From positions 1-31,476 of the IMG/VR virus record IMGVR_UViG_3300025151_004699: a stretch of DNA of 31,476 bases. One strand, given 5' to 3'. A model generated the notes under the pieces. That model was not told where the DNA came from. It saw only the letters and a program-made list of their open reading frames with translations, and did no database searches. Positions 1-7,736 of the stretch are shown here, piece after piece; within the stretch, counting starts at the first letter, position 1, and each line of letters opens with the position of its first letter. This DNA comes from a virus. The translations under genes were made by a program, and so were the position numbers.

Positions 1-1254
1 TTTAGCTGTTTTATCCCAGTTGTATTTTTGCATAGCTAAGTCGCGCTGGCGACTTCCTTCTGCGGCTAGGTCTTTGTCTGGATGCGTTAATGTAGACAAC
101 AGGTCTATAAACTCTTCATTATTTGGAACTGCTCTGTTGCATCCGGTTTCTACCTCTTTAACCGTACATAATGGCTCTACTCCCCAAGCTTCTATATTAT
201 CTATAATAGACTTCATAGCGGAATATCGCACAGAAATAACAGGAACACCGCATTGCGCGGCTTCAAGCTGCGGCATACCAAACCCTTCGCTGTTTGCGTA
301 CTGTACATACAAATCAAAAATGTTATAAATACTTGCCAATTCTTTGGTATTGATTGGATTATTTACTCCAACCAAATGATTGTTAAATGAGTTACACTTA
401 CTGCAAAATTTCATAGAGTTTTGAAACGTCTCTACGGAAATATTTCCACAGTCTCTACACTTGTACGTCATTGTTACCCTTCCAGAAAGACCATACTCCT
501 GTATCAATGAGGGTATGTCCCATCCTGAATCTGGATAATAGGTATGACAGTGTAGAAAAAGATTATCGTTCTTTGTTCTATCTAGTGTCTCTCTAAAGCT
601 CTTGAACAAGTCTGGATAAAGTTTACGTCTTTGGTTTCGCATCACAGTTCCAACGATGGTACAGTCTCTAGAGAGGCCCATAGACTCCTTGTGATCGCCT
701 TTGTTTTCCACTGGGTAAAAGTCTTGACTAGCAGACGGAGGAGCCATGTCAATAAAATTTATATCATCTGACTGAGACCTTAGAACGTCTCTTCCGAATT
801 CACTGTAAGTAAAAACAGAGTCAGCAGAAGCATAGGTATTAATCCATTGCTGATCTTGAGGCGATGCGTCCACAGTAGGCATGATAGCCCAATGAAAGAA
901 ATTCCTAAAAGGAGACCTCTGTTCAAACTCCATCATCCACCAATCACGAATATCCATAACAATATCCGGCATAAAATCTAGCAACACTTGATTGAAAATC
1001 ATGTCTCCAAACTGACAAGACGCGCTGTTGCTATATTTTTCATATATGTCGTCTGTTTTTAAAGGCTTGTTAGCGTATGCTTTCCAGTCTCTAGGGTTCT
1101 CTTTTAGATCGTTCACATCGGCAAAAGTGCAGATCTCAGCAACCTCTATACCATCTACTTTGTTTAGCCTAGACAAAACCTCGTTTGTGTATACAGAGTA
1201 TCCAGTGGGAAGCCAAGAAGCCTCGGATACAAACAAAACTTTTTTATTTCTCAT
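1..1254 (-). CDS. GT4-like glycosyltransferase with inserted zinc ribbon (C-terminus cut by window edge)
   Basis: The frame is open from an ATG at 1254 to base 1, giving 418 residues with no stop, so the C-terminus lies outside. The product looks like a GT-B fold retaining glycosyltransferase of family GT4. The N-terminus has the Rossmann-like strand KKVLFVSEA followed by LPTGYS. The C-terminal lobe carries EGFGMPQLEAAQCGVPVI, whose two glutamates (about E323 and E331) fit the EX7E nucleotide-sugar motif. Between the lobes sits a zinc-ribbon-like insert with C266-x2-C269 and C284-x2-C287, unusual for the family. The start overlaps the ssb stop by 11 bases, with AAGGA about 9 bases upstream. 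The family call is firm. The acceptor (host glycan, virion protein or phage DNA) is unknown. Confidence 0.8.
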   Translation of the reverse strand, partial: MRNKKVLFVSEASWLPTGYSVYTNEVLSRLNKVDGIEVAEICTFADVNDLKENPRDWKAYANKPLKTDDIYEKYSNSASCQFGDMIFNQVLLDFMPDIVMDIRDWWMMEFEQRSPFRNFFHWAIMPTVDASPQDQQWINTYASADSVFTYSEFGRDVLRSQSDDINFIDMAPPSASQDFYPVENKGDHKESMGLSRDCTIVGTVMRNQRRKLYPDLFKSFRETLDRTKNDNLFLHCHTYYPDSGWDIPSLIQEYGLSGRVTMTYKCRDCGNISVETFQNSMKFCSKCNSFNNHLVGVNNPINTKELASIYNIFDLYVQYANSEGFGMPQLEAAQCGVPVISVRYSAMKSIIDNIEAWGVEPLCTVKEVETGCNRAVPNNEEFIDLLSTLTHPDKDLAAEGSRQRDLAMQKYNWDKTAK

Positions 1255-1594
1255 TTAGCCAATCCTTACTACCGTGGAATATTTTAAAACTAAGCACTCT
1301 AAAATAAGTCCTATCTATACCGTCGAACTCAGGGCTAGTGTTACCAAATGTAGATCTAGCTTCACATTCTACCAGCATAGTAGAGTCTGGTGTTAATTTT
1401 TCATATATAGTGCTTGCTGCTGAATCCCAAGCCTCAAACTCTAGACAGTTATATTCTCTTTTCTTTTTACCGTTTTTACTTTTCCTAAAAGACTCTACAT
1501 CCATAGAAAAACGTATGCGTGGGGTTGTATTGGCGTTTGTAAATTCTATTTCTACGTCTGGACTCAGACGGCCCAAAAAAGTACACTTGTTCAT
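1244..1594 (-). CDS. ssb: Single-stranded DNA-binding protein
   Basis: This is a 116-residue OB-fold protein of the bacterial SSB type. It starts MNKCTFLGRLSPDVEI, which matches the usual N-terminal strand (N..x.GRL..DPE), and continues with beta strands around NCLEFEAW and TYFRVLSFKIF. It is shorter than cellular SSB (about 170 residues). It ends in DWLNEK rather than the acidic DDDIPF-like tip that recruits partner proteins, so it may not engage host partners that way. An SD-like GAGG lies 5 bases before the ATG. It follows the dnaE C-half by 7 bases and overlaps the glycosyltransferase start, so it belongs to the polymerase transcription unit. Role by family: coating single-stranded DNA at the phage fork. 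The SSB call is likely, though sequence similarity in this family is low. Confidence 0.75.
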   Translation of the reverse strand: MNKCTFLGRLSPDVEIEFTNANTTPRIRFSMDVESFRKSKNGKKKREYNCLEFEAWDSAASTIYEKLTPDSTMLVECEARSTFGNTSPEFDGIDRTYFRVLSFKIFHGSKDWLNEK

Positions 1595-1601
1595 ATTTAC
1601 C

Positions 1602-3167
1602 TCAAATTTGTATTGCTTTATTTACGATTACCGATCCTTTGTCTTTTTTAGAAGGTTCACAAAGTAGCATTACTGTGTTCTCTTCCAGTAAAACGTTTTT
1701 ATATTCTTCGTAAGTGTCTGGAAAAACAGTTACAGACTCTAGACCTCCGCTATTGTCTTCAACAGAAAGAAATGCCATTTCCTGACCAGGGTTTTTTCCG
1801 TTTCTTGTTTTGACTACCCTGATAGAATTTATAACAACGGCCAAGCTTATTTTCTTCTTCTTTAAACCATTAGCAACGTCTTCGCAATAGTCTGTAGCTA
1901 CTTCGGCATCGTCTACTTTGCTGCATGTCAAAGAGCATCCTAACAACTTAGCTTCTTGGGTTGCTACAAAAGCAGCATGATCTTCTAGGTCGTAAAATGG
2001 TTTTTCTAAAGAGTTCTTTATGTTTAACACTGTTTCCATTCTTCTAGAGTTTATTTTGGTGTTTTCCATAAGTACTCCTACTGCGCCCGCAAGGGTTTTG
2101 GATGCTGTGCTTGGGCTTTTCTGGTTTTCTACAATGGCAGACTGCTCGCGGGCAGAAAGCTGTTTCCAGCTATCAAACTCATAAAGCATTTTTCTTCTGC
2201 TTTCTCTGTTATTTTTGCCATTAAAAGCCCCAACAGATATCATTGCAATAGCCGCTCTCTTGTTTATCTTTAAAGGATGTATTACTTTAGTGATACAGTC
2301 TATCCAAGAGTATTCCGAAATGTCTCCAGCGGTTTCAATTTTCTCACATTCTTTAGTTCCTACGCCTTTTACGTGCCTAAGACCAAAGTAAATCAAATCT
2401 TTATTATCGTCTAGCTCAAAGTCTGTTTGCAATCTAGAAAGTCTTGGAGGGTACACTTCTATACCTGCTGATTTTGCGTCCATAACGAGTTGCTTTATCT
2501 CGACTTCTGACTTTGGTTTTTTGTCCGATCTATTTAAATATGTTCTGTAAAACTTTTTAAGCCTGTGGGTTTTGCAGTACGCAGACCAGTAAGCGTTGAT
2601 CGCATAAGCAACAGCATGACTCTTATTGAATGCATACCTACTAGACTTTTCAATCCAAGAAAATATCTCTTCCGCTGCTTTTTGACTAACGGTTTCCTGT
2701 TCCTGTGTTCCTTTTACGAACTTCTTTTTAATCTCTTCCATCAAATCGGCCTTCTTTTTACCGATAGCCTTTCTTAGATCATCAGCTTCTTTCAGATTAA
2801 AACCAGCTAGCTGTTGAGCTATCTTCATAGACTGTTCTTGGTACACAAGTACGCCGTAGGTTTCTTTCAAAATAGGCTCCAGAGACTCATGTAGATACTC
2901 TACAGGATAATCCGTATTGCCAGACTTCCTATAGGCATAAAGCTGGGTCATGCTCTTTTTAGTTTTTTCGTCTTTAGCTTTCAATGTTCCCGGTCTGATT
3001 AAAGAAATTGTTGCCGCTAGTTCGATAATGCTTCTTGGAGCAACTTCTTTAGCCCAGTGCTTTCCTAAGTTTGACTCTAGCTGAAAAACGCCTTTTGTTC
3101 TGCCTTCGCAGATCAAATCCCAAACTTCTTCATCTTCAAAGTTGTTAATATCAAATTTATTTTTCAT
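1602..3167 (-). CDS. dnaE: DNA polymerase III alpha subunit, C-terminal half (fingers, HhH and OB regions)
   Basis: This 521-residue protein aligns by eye to bacterial DnaE from just after the palm to the end. Near its N-terminus it has the fingers motif TKGVFQLES and then ISLIRPGTL (E. coli VFQLES and ALFRPGPL). It continues with YQEQSMKIAQQLAGF, RKAIGKKK and SRYAFNKSHAVAYA, then a helix-hairpin-helix segment (FGLRHVKGVG), the EAKLLGCSL block, and an OB-fold end (VEDNSGGLESVTVFPD). It has none of the catalytic aspartates; these are in the partner gene at 4271-5884. I chose the ATG at 3167 over an upstream in-frame TTG at 3188; it overlaps the 68-aa gene by 11 bases. The two products presumably assemble into one polymerase. 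Confidence 0.9.
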   Translation of the reverse strand: MKNKFDINNFEDEEVWDLICEGRTKGVFQLESNLGKHWAKEVAPRSIIELAATISLIRPGTLKAKDEKTKKSMTQLYAYRKSGNTDYPVEYLHESLEPILKETYGVLVYQEQSMKIAQQLAGFNLKEADDLRKAIGKKKADLMEEIKKKFVKGTQEQETVSQKAAEEIFSWIEKSSRYAFNKSHAVAYAINAYWSAYCKTHRLKKFYRTYLNRSDKKPKSEVEIKQLVMDAKSAGIEVYPPRLSRLQTDFELDDNKDLIYFGLRHVKGVGTKECEKIETAGDISEYSWIDCITKVIHPLKINKRAAIAMISVGAFNGKNNRESRRKMLYEFDSWKQLSAREQSAIVENQKSPSTASKTLAGAVGVLMENTKINSRRMETVLNIKNSLEKPFYDLEDHAAFVATQEAKLLGCSLTCSKVDDAEVATDYCEDVANGLKKKKISLAVVINSIRVVKTRNGKNPGQEMAFLSVEDNSGGLESVTVFPDTYEEYKNVLLEENTVMLLCEPSKKDKGSVIVNKAIQI

Positions 3168-3363
3168 GGTGTTTTTTTCGTAACTCAATTGATAACCTAT
3201 TCATTTCTTCATCAAGCTCTTCTTGTTTCTTTTGACGAGCCAATGTGTCTTCTTGTATCTGTTTTTTATAAACCTTTGCTAGTTCGTCCATTTCTACGTA
3301 TGTAAAATTACCATGAACGTCAGAAATTTTAATCCGTTTTGGTCGCGATTTATTACTTGACAT
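3157..3363 (-). CDS. Small charged protein between the polymerase halves, unrecognised
   Basis: This encodes 68 residues beginning MSSNKSRPKRIK. The ATG at 3363 is preferred over one four codons upstream because GGAGAG (3368-3373) lies 4 bases before it. The reading frame overlaps the exonuclease 3' end by 11 bases and the dnaE C-half start by 11 bases. After a basic N-terminus and a short segment (ISDVHGNFTYVEMDEL), the C-terminal half is very rich in K, E, Q and R without proline, which predicts one long helix or coiled coil. I recognise no family. The location between exonuclease and polymerase suggests a small replisome accessory or linker, but that is only inference. Confidence 0.6.
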   Translation of the reverse strand: MSSNKSRPKRIKISDVHGNFTYVEMDELAKVYKKQIQEDTLARQKKQEELDEEMNRLSIELRKKHHEK

Positions 3364-4048
3364 ACAACTCTCCATTAGCGAAGGCTTTTTGAAACTTTGT
3401 CTTTTCTAAAAGCGTTCTTTGGAATTTCATAAACTTAATCATCAAATTTGCAGTGTCTTTTACATCTTGGAGGGCGTCGTGAGCATTTTCTTTGCTCTGT
3501 TGACCCATTCCAAAGTAATCTCGCATGTAATCCATTCCATACCCTTTTACTTCTTGATTGTTTTCAAACCAGCAATAAATATGCTGCATAACATCTATTG
3601 TAAAAATAGGATTAAAAATGCCCTGCTTGTCTCTTTTTTTATCTACTGGACCATATTGTTGGCACATACGTTCCACGATGGGCATATCGTAACCGTTGAT
3701 ATTGTATCCGGCTGCAATTGGCGCGTAGTAGCTAGTCTTTTTAAAGTTGTACTCGTTGCAGAATTGAGCGAATTTTTTCCACACAGTCTTTGGAAGCGGA
3801 CCCTTTGAAATTTCTTCTCTTGTTTTTCTGGTTACTTCCAAAGCCTTGTCTTCCACGGGGTCAAGGCCAGCTTTTATGCACTCTTCGTCATCTACGATGC
3901 ACCGCATTTTGCTTTCAAACACCCCGCCAGGTTGTAATTCTAGTTTTCGAGCATGGATAGCTACGGCAGCGATCTGTGTTGGTTGACACTTGTAAGGATT
4001 GCGTCCTGTTGTTTCAAAGTCGAAAACAATAATATCTCTATAGTTCAT
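3353..4048 (-). CDS. DEDDh 3'-5' exonuclease, DnaQ/epsilon-like
   Basis: This 231-residue protein has all the motifs of the DEDDh exonuclease family. Exo I is VFDFETTG with D10 and E12, Exo II is YNINGYDMPIVERM with D121, and Exo III is HDALQDVKDTANL with H190 and D195. The family removes mispaired 3' ends from DNA or trims RNA. Lying between the two halves of the phage DnaE, it is most simply the proofreading exonuclease for that polymerase, equivalent to the epsilon subunit. This is consistent with the polymerase PHP domain appearing inactive. It starts 2 bases after the 74-aa gene, with AGAGG about 5 bases upstream. A general nuclease role (RNase T-like or host DNA turnover) cannot be excluded. 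Confidence 0.88.
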   Translation of the reverse strand: MNYRDIIVFDFETTGRNPYKCQPTQIAAVAIHARKLELQPGGVFESKMRCIVDDEECIKAGLDPVEDKALEVTRKTREEISKGPLPKTVWKKFAQFCNEYNFKKTSYYAPIAAGYNINGYDMPIVERMCQQYGPVDKKRDKQGIFNPIFTIDVMQHIYCWFENNQEVKGYGMDYMRDYFGMGQQSKENAHDALQDVKDTANLMIKFMKFQRTLLEKTKFQKAFANGELYVK

Positions 4049-4049
4049 A

Positions 4050-4274
4050 TTAGCCTCTTTTATTTTTGTTGATTAATTCTATAAATTTATTAACAGCATC
4101 GTCTATGTTTTTAAAAAGATGGTATTCTTTACTTCTATCTGACCAAACTTGATACTCATTATTGCTAACAAGTCTCTTGTAGTGGTTAGAAAGATTGCAT
4201 ATAGAAACACCCCTATAATCAATAGAGCATCCTGAAAAAATAACTGATTTATAATCTTCTTTTGTGGCTTTCAT
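4050..4274 (-). CDS. Small protein of unknown function downstream of the dnaE N-half
   Basis: This encodes 74 residues starting MKATKEDYKSVIF. The ATG overlaps the TGA of the dnaE N-half in an ATGA arrangement, with GGAG about 9 bases upstream, so it is probably translationally coupled. The middle (VSICNLSNHYKRL, then EYQVWSDRSKEYHLF) and the end (IDDAVNKFIELINKNK) look like a small alpha/beta fold with strands displaying charged side chains and a final helix. I recognise no family and see no catalytic motif. Its position suggests a part in, or passive presence beside, the split polymerase. Confidence 0.6.
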   Translation of the reverse strand: MKATKEDYKSVIFSGCSIDYRGVSICNLSNHYKRLVSNNEYQVWSDRSKEYHLFKNIDDAVNKFIELINKNKRG

Positions 4275-5884
4275 TCACAAATCTCCATAATTTTACTTAG
4301 TAGGTCAATGCCTAGAATATCGAATTTAACATGCCCTTGGGCTTCAAGAGCAACCATTTCAAATTGTACAATCTTCTTGCCGCTTTTATCAGTGACCATA
4401 GGGCATACCTTATTTAGTTCATATTTAGAAATAATCACGCCCGCAGGATGCTTACCTTGAGACTTGTTTGTTCCTTCTATAATCATAGCCTGCTTAAACG
4501 TTTCTGACATTGGTCCAGCCAAATTTCCATCTTTGTCAAGATAGCACCATTTTTTTAGATTGCTAGATTCGTTGATTAGCGCCCATCTAATGATAGACCT
4601 GTCTTCCTTGTCCATCAACTCTAATTGGTCAGAAATCATAGCTTCGTCTGGTATACAGTCTGTTATCTCATTCATTTCAGAAAAGCTTACATTGTCATTA
4701 ATCCTCATGACTTCTTTAAGAGCCGATCTTCCTTGCAATCTTCCATATGTCACCATTTGAGATACGTTTTCTTTGCCATACTTATTTTTAACGTATTCAA
4801 TAACCTCATCCCTGTGTTCTGCCGGAACATCTATATCAACATCGGGCAAGGACACATGATCCTCGGTATTACGTCCCTCATTGTAGAATCTCTCAAACAA
4901 TAAGTCAAACTCAATTGGATCAACTTCTGTAATTCCTAAGAGGTAAGAAACTAAGCATCCAGCAGCAGAACCTCTTCCGGGTCCAGCAAGCCAACCTCTT
5001 CCTTTCACATAGTTGACAATATCTTGCACAATCAAGAAGTATCCACTTAGTCTAGCTTTAAAAATAACTTCTAATTCATTTTTTACTCTGTCTAAGTATT
5101 CTTGTTTGCTTTTAACATTAGAAACTTTACCTTTAGGAACTAGCTTATTTTTCCAGCCGCCTCTACATAGATCTTTCAAATATTCATCTTCTGTAAAACC
5201 TTTAGGGCAGGAGAAGTTAGGAAGCATTGGCGCGCTCTTTACTTCATAAGATTCGCACATGTCTGAGATATTTTTAACCAATTCCATTTCTTTTTTAGAT
5301 TTTGTTTTCTGTGGAAGATGGAAGGTTTCATTAGTAAAATATTTACTGTTTTCAAAATCTTGTTTTGTGCTGATCTTTTTTTCTACTTTGGGAAGGGTAA
5401 GCTTCATGCCGGAACAAAGAACCACTCTATGAGCGTCTACTTCTTCTTTTGAGACATAAACAACTTCTCTTTTCTGGTAGTCGTACTTGAATACAAGATT
5501 TTTAAGATTTGTTATCTTTTCCCAAGCCTTAATAACCGTTGAAGAGTTTGTTACACAAATGAGATTTCCACTTTTGGCTATGTTGAAAACTTCTATAATG
5601 TTCACACCTTCTTCAACTATGCCGATTGTTCTCATAAGCTCTATCCAGCCGCTTCTGTTTCTTGCGTAAAGGCAAAAATCCCCGTAGTCGCAACCTATGA
5701 TAGGTTTTACACCATTGGCTTTGCAAGATTCGTGAAACTCGATAGCTCCAGAAACAGTCTTGTAGTCAGCAATTGCGCATGATTCAATGTCTAGTTCTGC
5801 ACATTTGGAAGCCAGCTTCTCAGGCTTGCAGAAACCTTTCAAAAGACTATAATGAGTCTTGCAATTTAGTGGTATTAGATTCAT
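4271..5884 (-). CDS. dnaE: DNA polymerase III alpha subunit, N-terminal half (PHP, palm, thumb)
   Basis: This 537-residue protein covers the PHP, palm and thumb regions of bacterial DnaE. Diagnostic motifs are GPGRGSAAG (301-309) followed by SYLLGITEVDP, then LPDVDID with catalytic D348 and D350, GRLQGRSALKEV, GKHPAGVIIS (477-485), and GHVKFDILGI with the third catalytic aspartate at D522. It ends 15 residues later, where E. coli alpha passes from palm to fingers; the rest is encoded at 1602-3167. The PHP domain is degenerate: the usual HxH near the N-terminus reads N7-C-K9, so the metal site is probably lost. I chose the ATG at 5884 over an in-frame TTG at 5893. The gene overlaps the upstream glycosyltransferase by 38 bases. 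Confidence 0.92.
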   Translation of the reverse strand: MNLIPLNCKTHYSLLKGFCKPEKLASKCAELDIESCAIADYKTVSGAIEFHESCKANGVKPIIGCDYGDFCLYARNRSGWIELMRTIGIVEEGVNIIEVFNIAKSGNLICVTNSSTVIKAWEKITNLKNLVFKYDYQKREVVYVSKEEVDAHRVVLCSGMKLTLPKVEKKISTKQDFENSKYFTNETFHLPQKTKSKKEMELVKNISDMCESYEVKSAPMLPNFSCPKGFTEDEYLKDLCRGGWKNKLVPKGKVSNVKSKQEYLDRVKNELEVIFKARLSGYFLIVQDIVNYVKGRGWLAGPGRGSAAGCLVSYLLGITEVDPIEFDLLFERFYNEGRNTEDHVSLPDVDIDVPAEHRDEVIEYVKNKYGKENVSQMVTYGRLQGRSALKEVMRINDNVSFSEMNEITDCIPDEAMISDQLELMDKEDRSIIRWALINESSNLKKWCYLDKDGNLAGPMSETFKQAMIIEGTNKSQGKHPAGVIISKYELNKVCPMVTDKSGKKIVQFEMVALEAQGHVKFDILGIDLLSKIMEICE

Positions 5885-6713
5885 ATTCTTCAATCTTACT
5901 TTTCAATATTTTTGACAAATTATTAGGGTCCAACACTTTCATATTATACTGAGCCAATGAAGAAAAGACACCCTTATTTTCAATATTGTAAAGAAAATTC
6001 AAAGTTTCTGATAGCGTCTTGTCTAAAAACTCCCATCTTCCATTAAAAAATGGCGCAATTTCATAATACCAAAACTTAGGAAGTCTTTCTACCAATGGAA
6101 AAGCACCCATCATCAGCGACTCAAAAAATCGAAACGTCTCTTCACTGGTCGCTCCAGATGGGCAAAGACAAACCTTAGAGTTGTTTAAAAGGTTTAGGTA
6201 CTCTTTGTGCGGCAGACCTTTAGCAAATCCATCAGTATAAATTACTTTACTTTTGAATTTGTCTCCTGTTTCCGATAGCATGGATTCTAGACATCTTTTA
6301 AACTTATCTCTAGTGCCAGTGTGCGGCATCTGACCAACGAAACAAAAATCATATTCTCTTTCTGAAATAAGTTTGATAGGTATTTCATCATCCCTGTCCA
6401 CGAAATTTCCCAAAGGAAGAGGAAAAACTTTGGGGTGATGCACGGGATATCCCCAATGATCTAACATGGCATAGTTGTGAAAAATGAAATGAACCCTACT
6501 GTCTTCTATGTCTCTTGGTGGGCTATGTATTTCCCTAGACAAAGACATCACTATATTCTTTCTTGTGTCTGCAAATAGCTCTAGCGGCTGCATGTCATAT
6601 TTTACAACAACTCTATACTCATCACTCAACGATCCTGCTAAAAACTCAGAGGTTTCTAGCAGGAACTTGCTGCCTTTATCAAAGTCGCCTTTTAAATCAA
6701 TTAATTGTGCCAT
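5847..6713 (-). CDS. Exostosin-like glycosyltransferase
   Basis: This 288-residue protein resembles exostosin/GT47-type glycosyltransferases. Its C-terminal half has the characteristic stretch VCLCPSGATSEETFRFFESL followed by MMGAFPLV (about 181-208), where the glutamates sit in the nucleotide-sugar site of GT-B enzymes. Before it is DFCFVGQMPHTGTRDKFK, the usual FxGxxx..R..R block. There is no signal peptide or transmembrane segment, so it should be cytoplasmic. The start overlaps the upstream nuclease stop as TAATG, and the end overlaps the polymerase gene by 38 bases. Being inside a replication operon, it might glycosylate modified bases in phage DNA, but a glycan or virion target is equally possible. 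Confidence 0.7.
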   Translation of the reverse strand: MAQLIDLKGDFDKGSKFLLETSEFLAGSLSDEYRVVVKYDMQPLELFADTRKNIVMSLSREIHSPPRDIEDSRVHFIFHNYAMLDHWGYPVHHPKVFPLPLGNFVDRDDEIPIKLISEREYDFCFVGQMPHTGTRDKFKRCLESMLSETGDKFKSKVIYTDGFAKGLPHKEYLNLLNNSKVCLCPSGATSEETFRFFESLMMGAFPLVERLPKFWYYEIAPFFNGRWEFLDKTLSETLNFLYNIENKGVFSSLAQYNMKVLDPNNLSKILKSKIEEYESNTTKLQDSL

Positions 6714-7735
6714 TATCCGGGTGCCTCGTAATATCCTATGTTAAAACCTTCTTTAGTACACTCTTTTACCGTTTGTTCATAGCCAATTGTATGAATTCTA
6801 TCTTCTACATACTGACACATTGTGGTGTTTGTGCCCGGCCAGTTGTTTTTATAAAAATGACACAGCTTTTGGCATCTAAAATCTAGTCTCTTTTCGCTTA
6901 TTGGTTTAGGCTTAATGTTTTTCTTAATATCTTCGTATCTAGCACGAAGCATCTCTAGGAAGTTTCTCTGATCAGAATCGTCAAAACACATGCTAAAAGG
7001 TCCACCATCTCTAGTGAAAAATATAGACATGATAGATTGATCGTATTGTGGATAAAGTTTTGATATGGCATAATTGTACAGTAGTAGTTGAGGATCTTTA
7101 GTTAGCTTATTATAGTCTTTAACCTCTCCTGTTGCCCAATTTTTTCTTTGTCCTGTCTTCCAGTCAATAACCTCGATAATGTTTTCAGAAACGCTTGTAA
7201 CTAGGTCGATTGTTCCTTTGATGGCTAAATTACCTTTAATCGTTTCACCGTTTGGCATTTCGTATTCATACTTTGCCCACTCTTCTTCGATAGGTATGTC
7301 AAACGTAGGCTCTGTGTCTACTATGGTCCTGTTCCTTGGATCAAATTGACCATCGTTAAAGGTCAACGCCGTCTCTACTTGCTTCTCACAAAACTTAAAA
7401 TCGGCAGGATAATACTTATGACCATCCTGCGAGGTGTAGTGTTCATAACTATCCTTCATAAGTTGAGCCACAAACTTTTTTGTTCCTAGTTTTCTAGGAG
7501 TAAACTCTACCTCCCCAAGGGCATCGTCTACTATTTTTAGATTTTTAGATTTTGGATTTTCTTGTAATTCTTTTTTGCAAGCAGCTAGGCACTCCATAAC
7601 CTTATGACAGGCGGTTCCTTGCTGTGCCTTTTTGCCGGATTCTGATCTATGTCCTAAAACATAAGTCATAAAGTATTGCATTTCGCAAAACTCATAGTTT
7701 CCATAGCTGGAAGATCTAATATATGTAACTATCAT
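6713..7735 (-). CDS. Cas4/RecB-type PD-(D/E)XK nuclease with probable Fe-S cysteines
   Basis: This 340-residue protein has the full RecB-family nuclease motif set. These are H44 in GTACHKVMECL, D177 in KGTIDLVT, the core EVIDWKTGQ with D191 and K193, and the QxxxY-like DPQLLLYNYA with Q216 and Y220. Four cysteines, C17 near the N-terminus and C288, C292 and C307 at the C-terminus, match the arrangement that binds a 4Fe-4S cluster in Cas4 and AddB nucleases. In phages such proteins act as exonucleases in recombination or DNA processing. There is no CRISPR array or Cas1/Cas2 here, so a recombination or replication role beside RecA and DnaE is more likely. The ATG at 7735 follows AAGGA. Confidence 0.85.
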   Translation of the reverse strand: MIVTYIRSSSYGNYEFCEMQYFMTYVLGHRSESGKKAQQGTACHKVMECLAACKKELQENPKSKNLKIVDDALGEVEFTPRKLGTKKFVAQLMKDSYEHYTSQDGHKYYPADFKFCEKQVETALTFNDGQFDPRNRTIVDTEPTFDIPIEEEWAKYEYEMPNGETIKGNLAIKGTIDLVTSVSENIIEVIDWKTGQRKNWATGEVKDYNKLTKDPQLLLYNYAISKLYPQYDQSIMSIFFTRDGGPFSMCFDDSDQRNFLEMLRARYEDIKKNIKPKPISEKRLDFRCQKLCHFYKNNWPGTNTTMCQYVEDRIHTIGYEQTVKECTKEGFNIGYYEAPG

Positions 7736-7736
7736 T

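Noticed and set aside
1602-5884. Split intein joining the two dnaE halves
   Set aside because: The N-half ends KIMEICE and the C-half starts MKNKFDINN; neither has intein splicing motifs, and the cyanobacterial DnaE intein site in the C-half is uninterrupted.
1602-5884. Frameshifted single dnaE gene
   Set aside because: About 1.1 kb with three intact genes, each with its own start signals, separates the halves, which a frameshift cannot explain.
6713-7735. A CRISPR-Cas adaptation locus because of the Cas4-like protein
   Set aside because: No Cas1, Cas2 or repeats are present; neighbours are replication genes.
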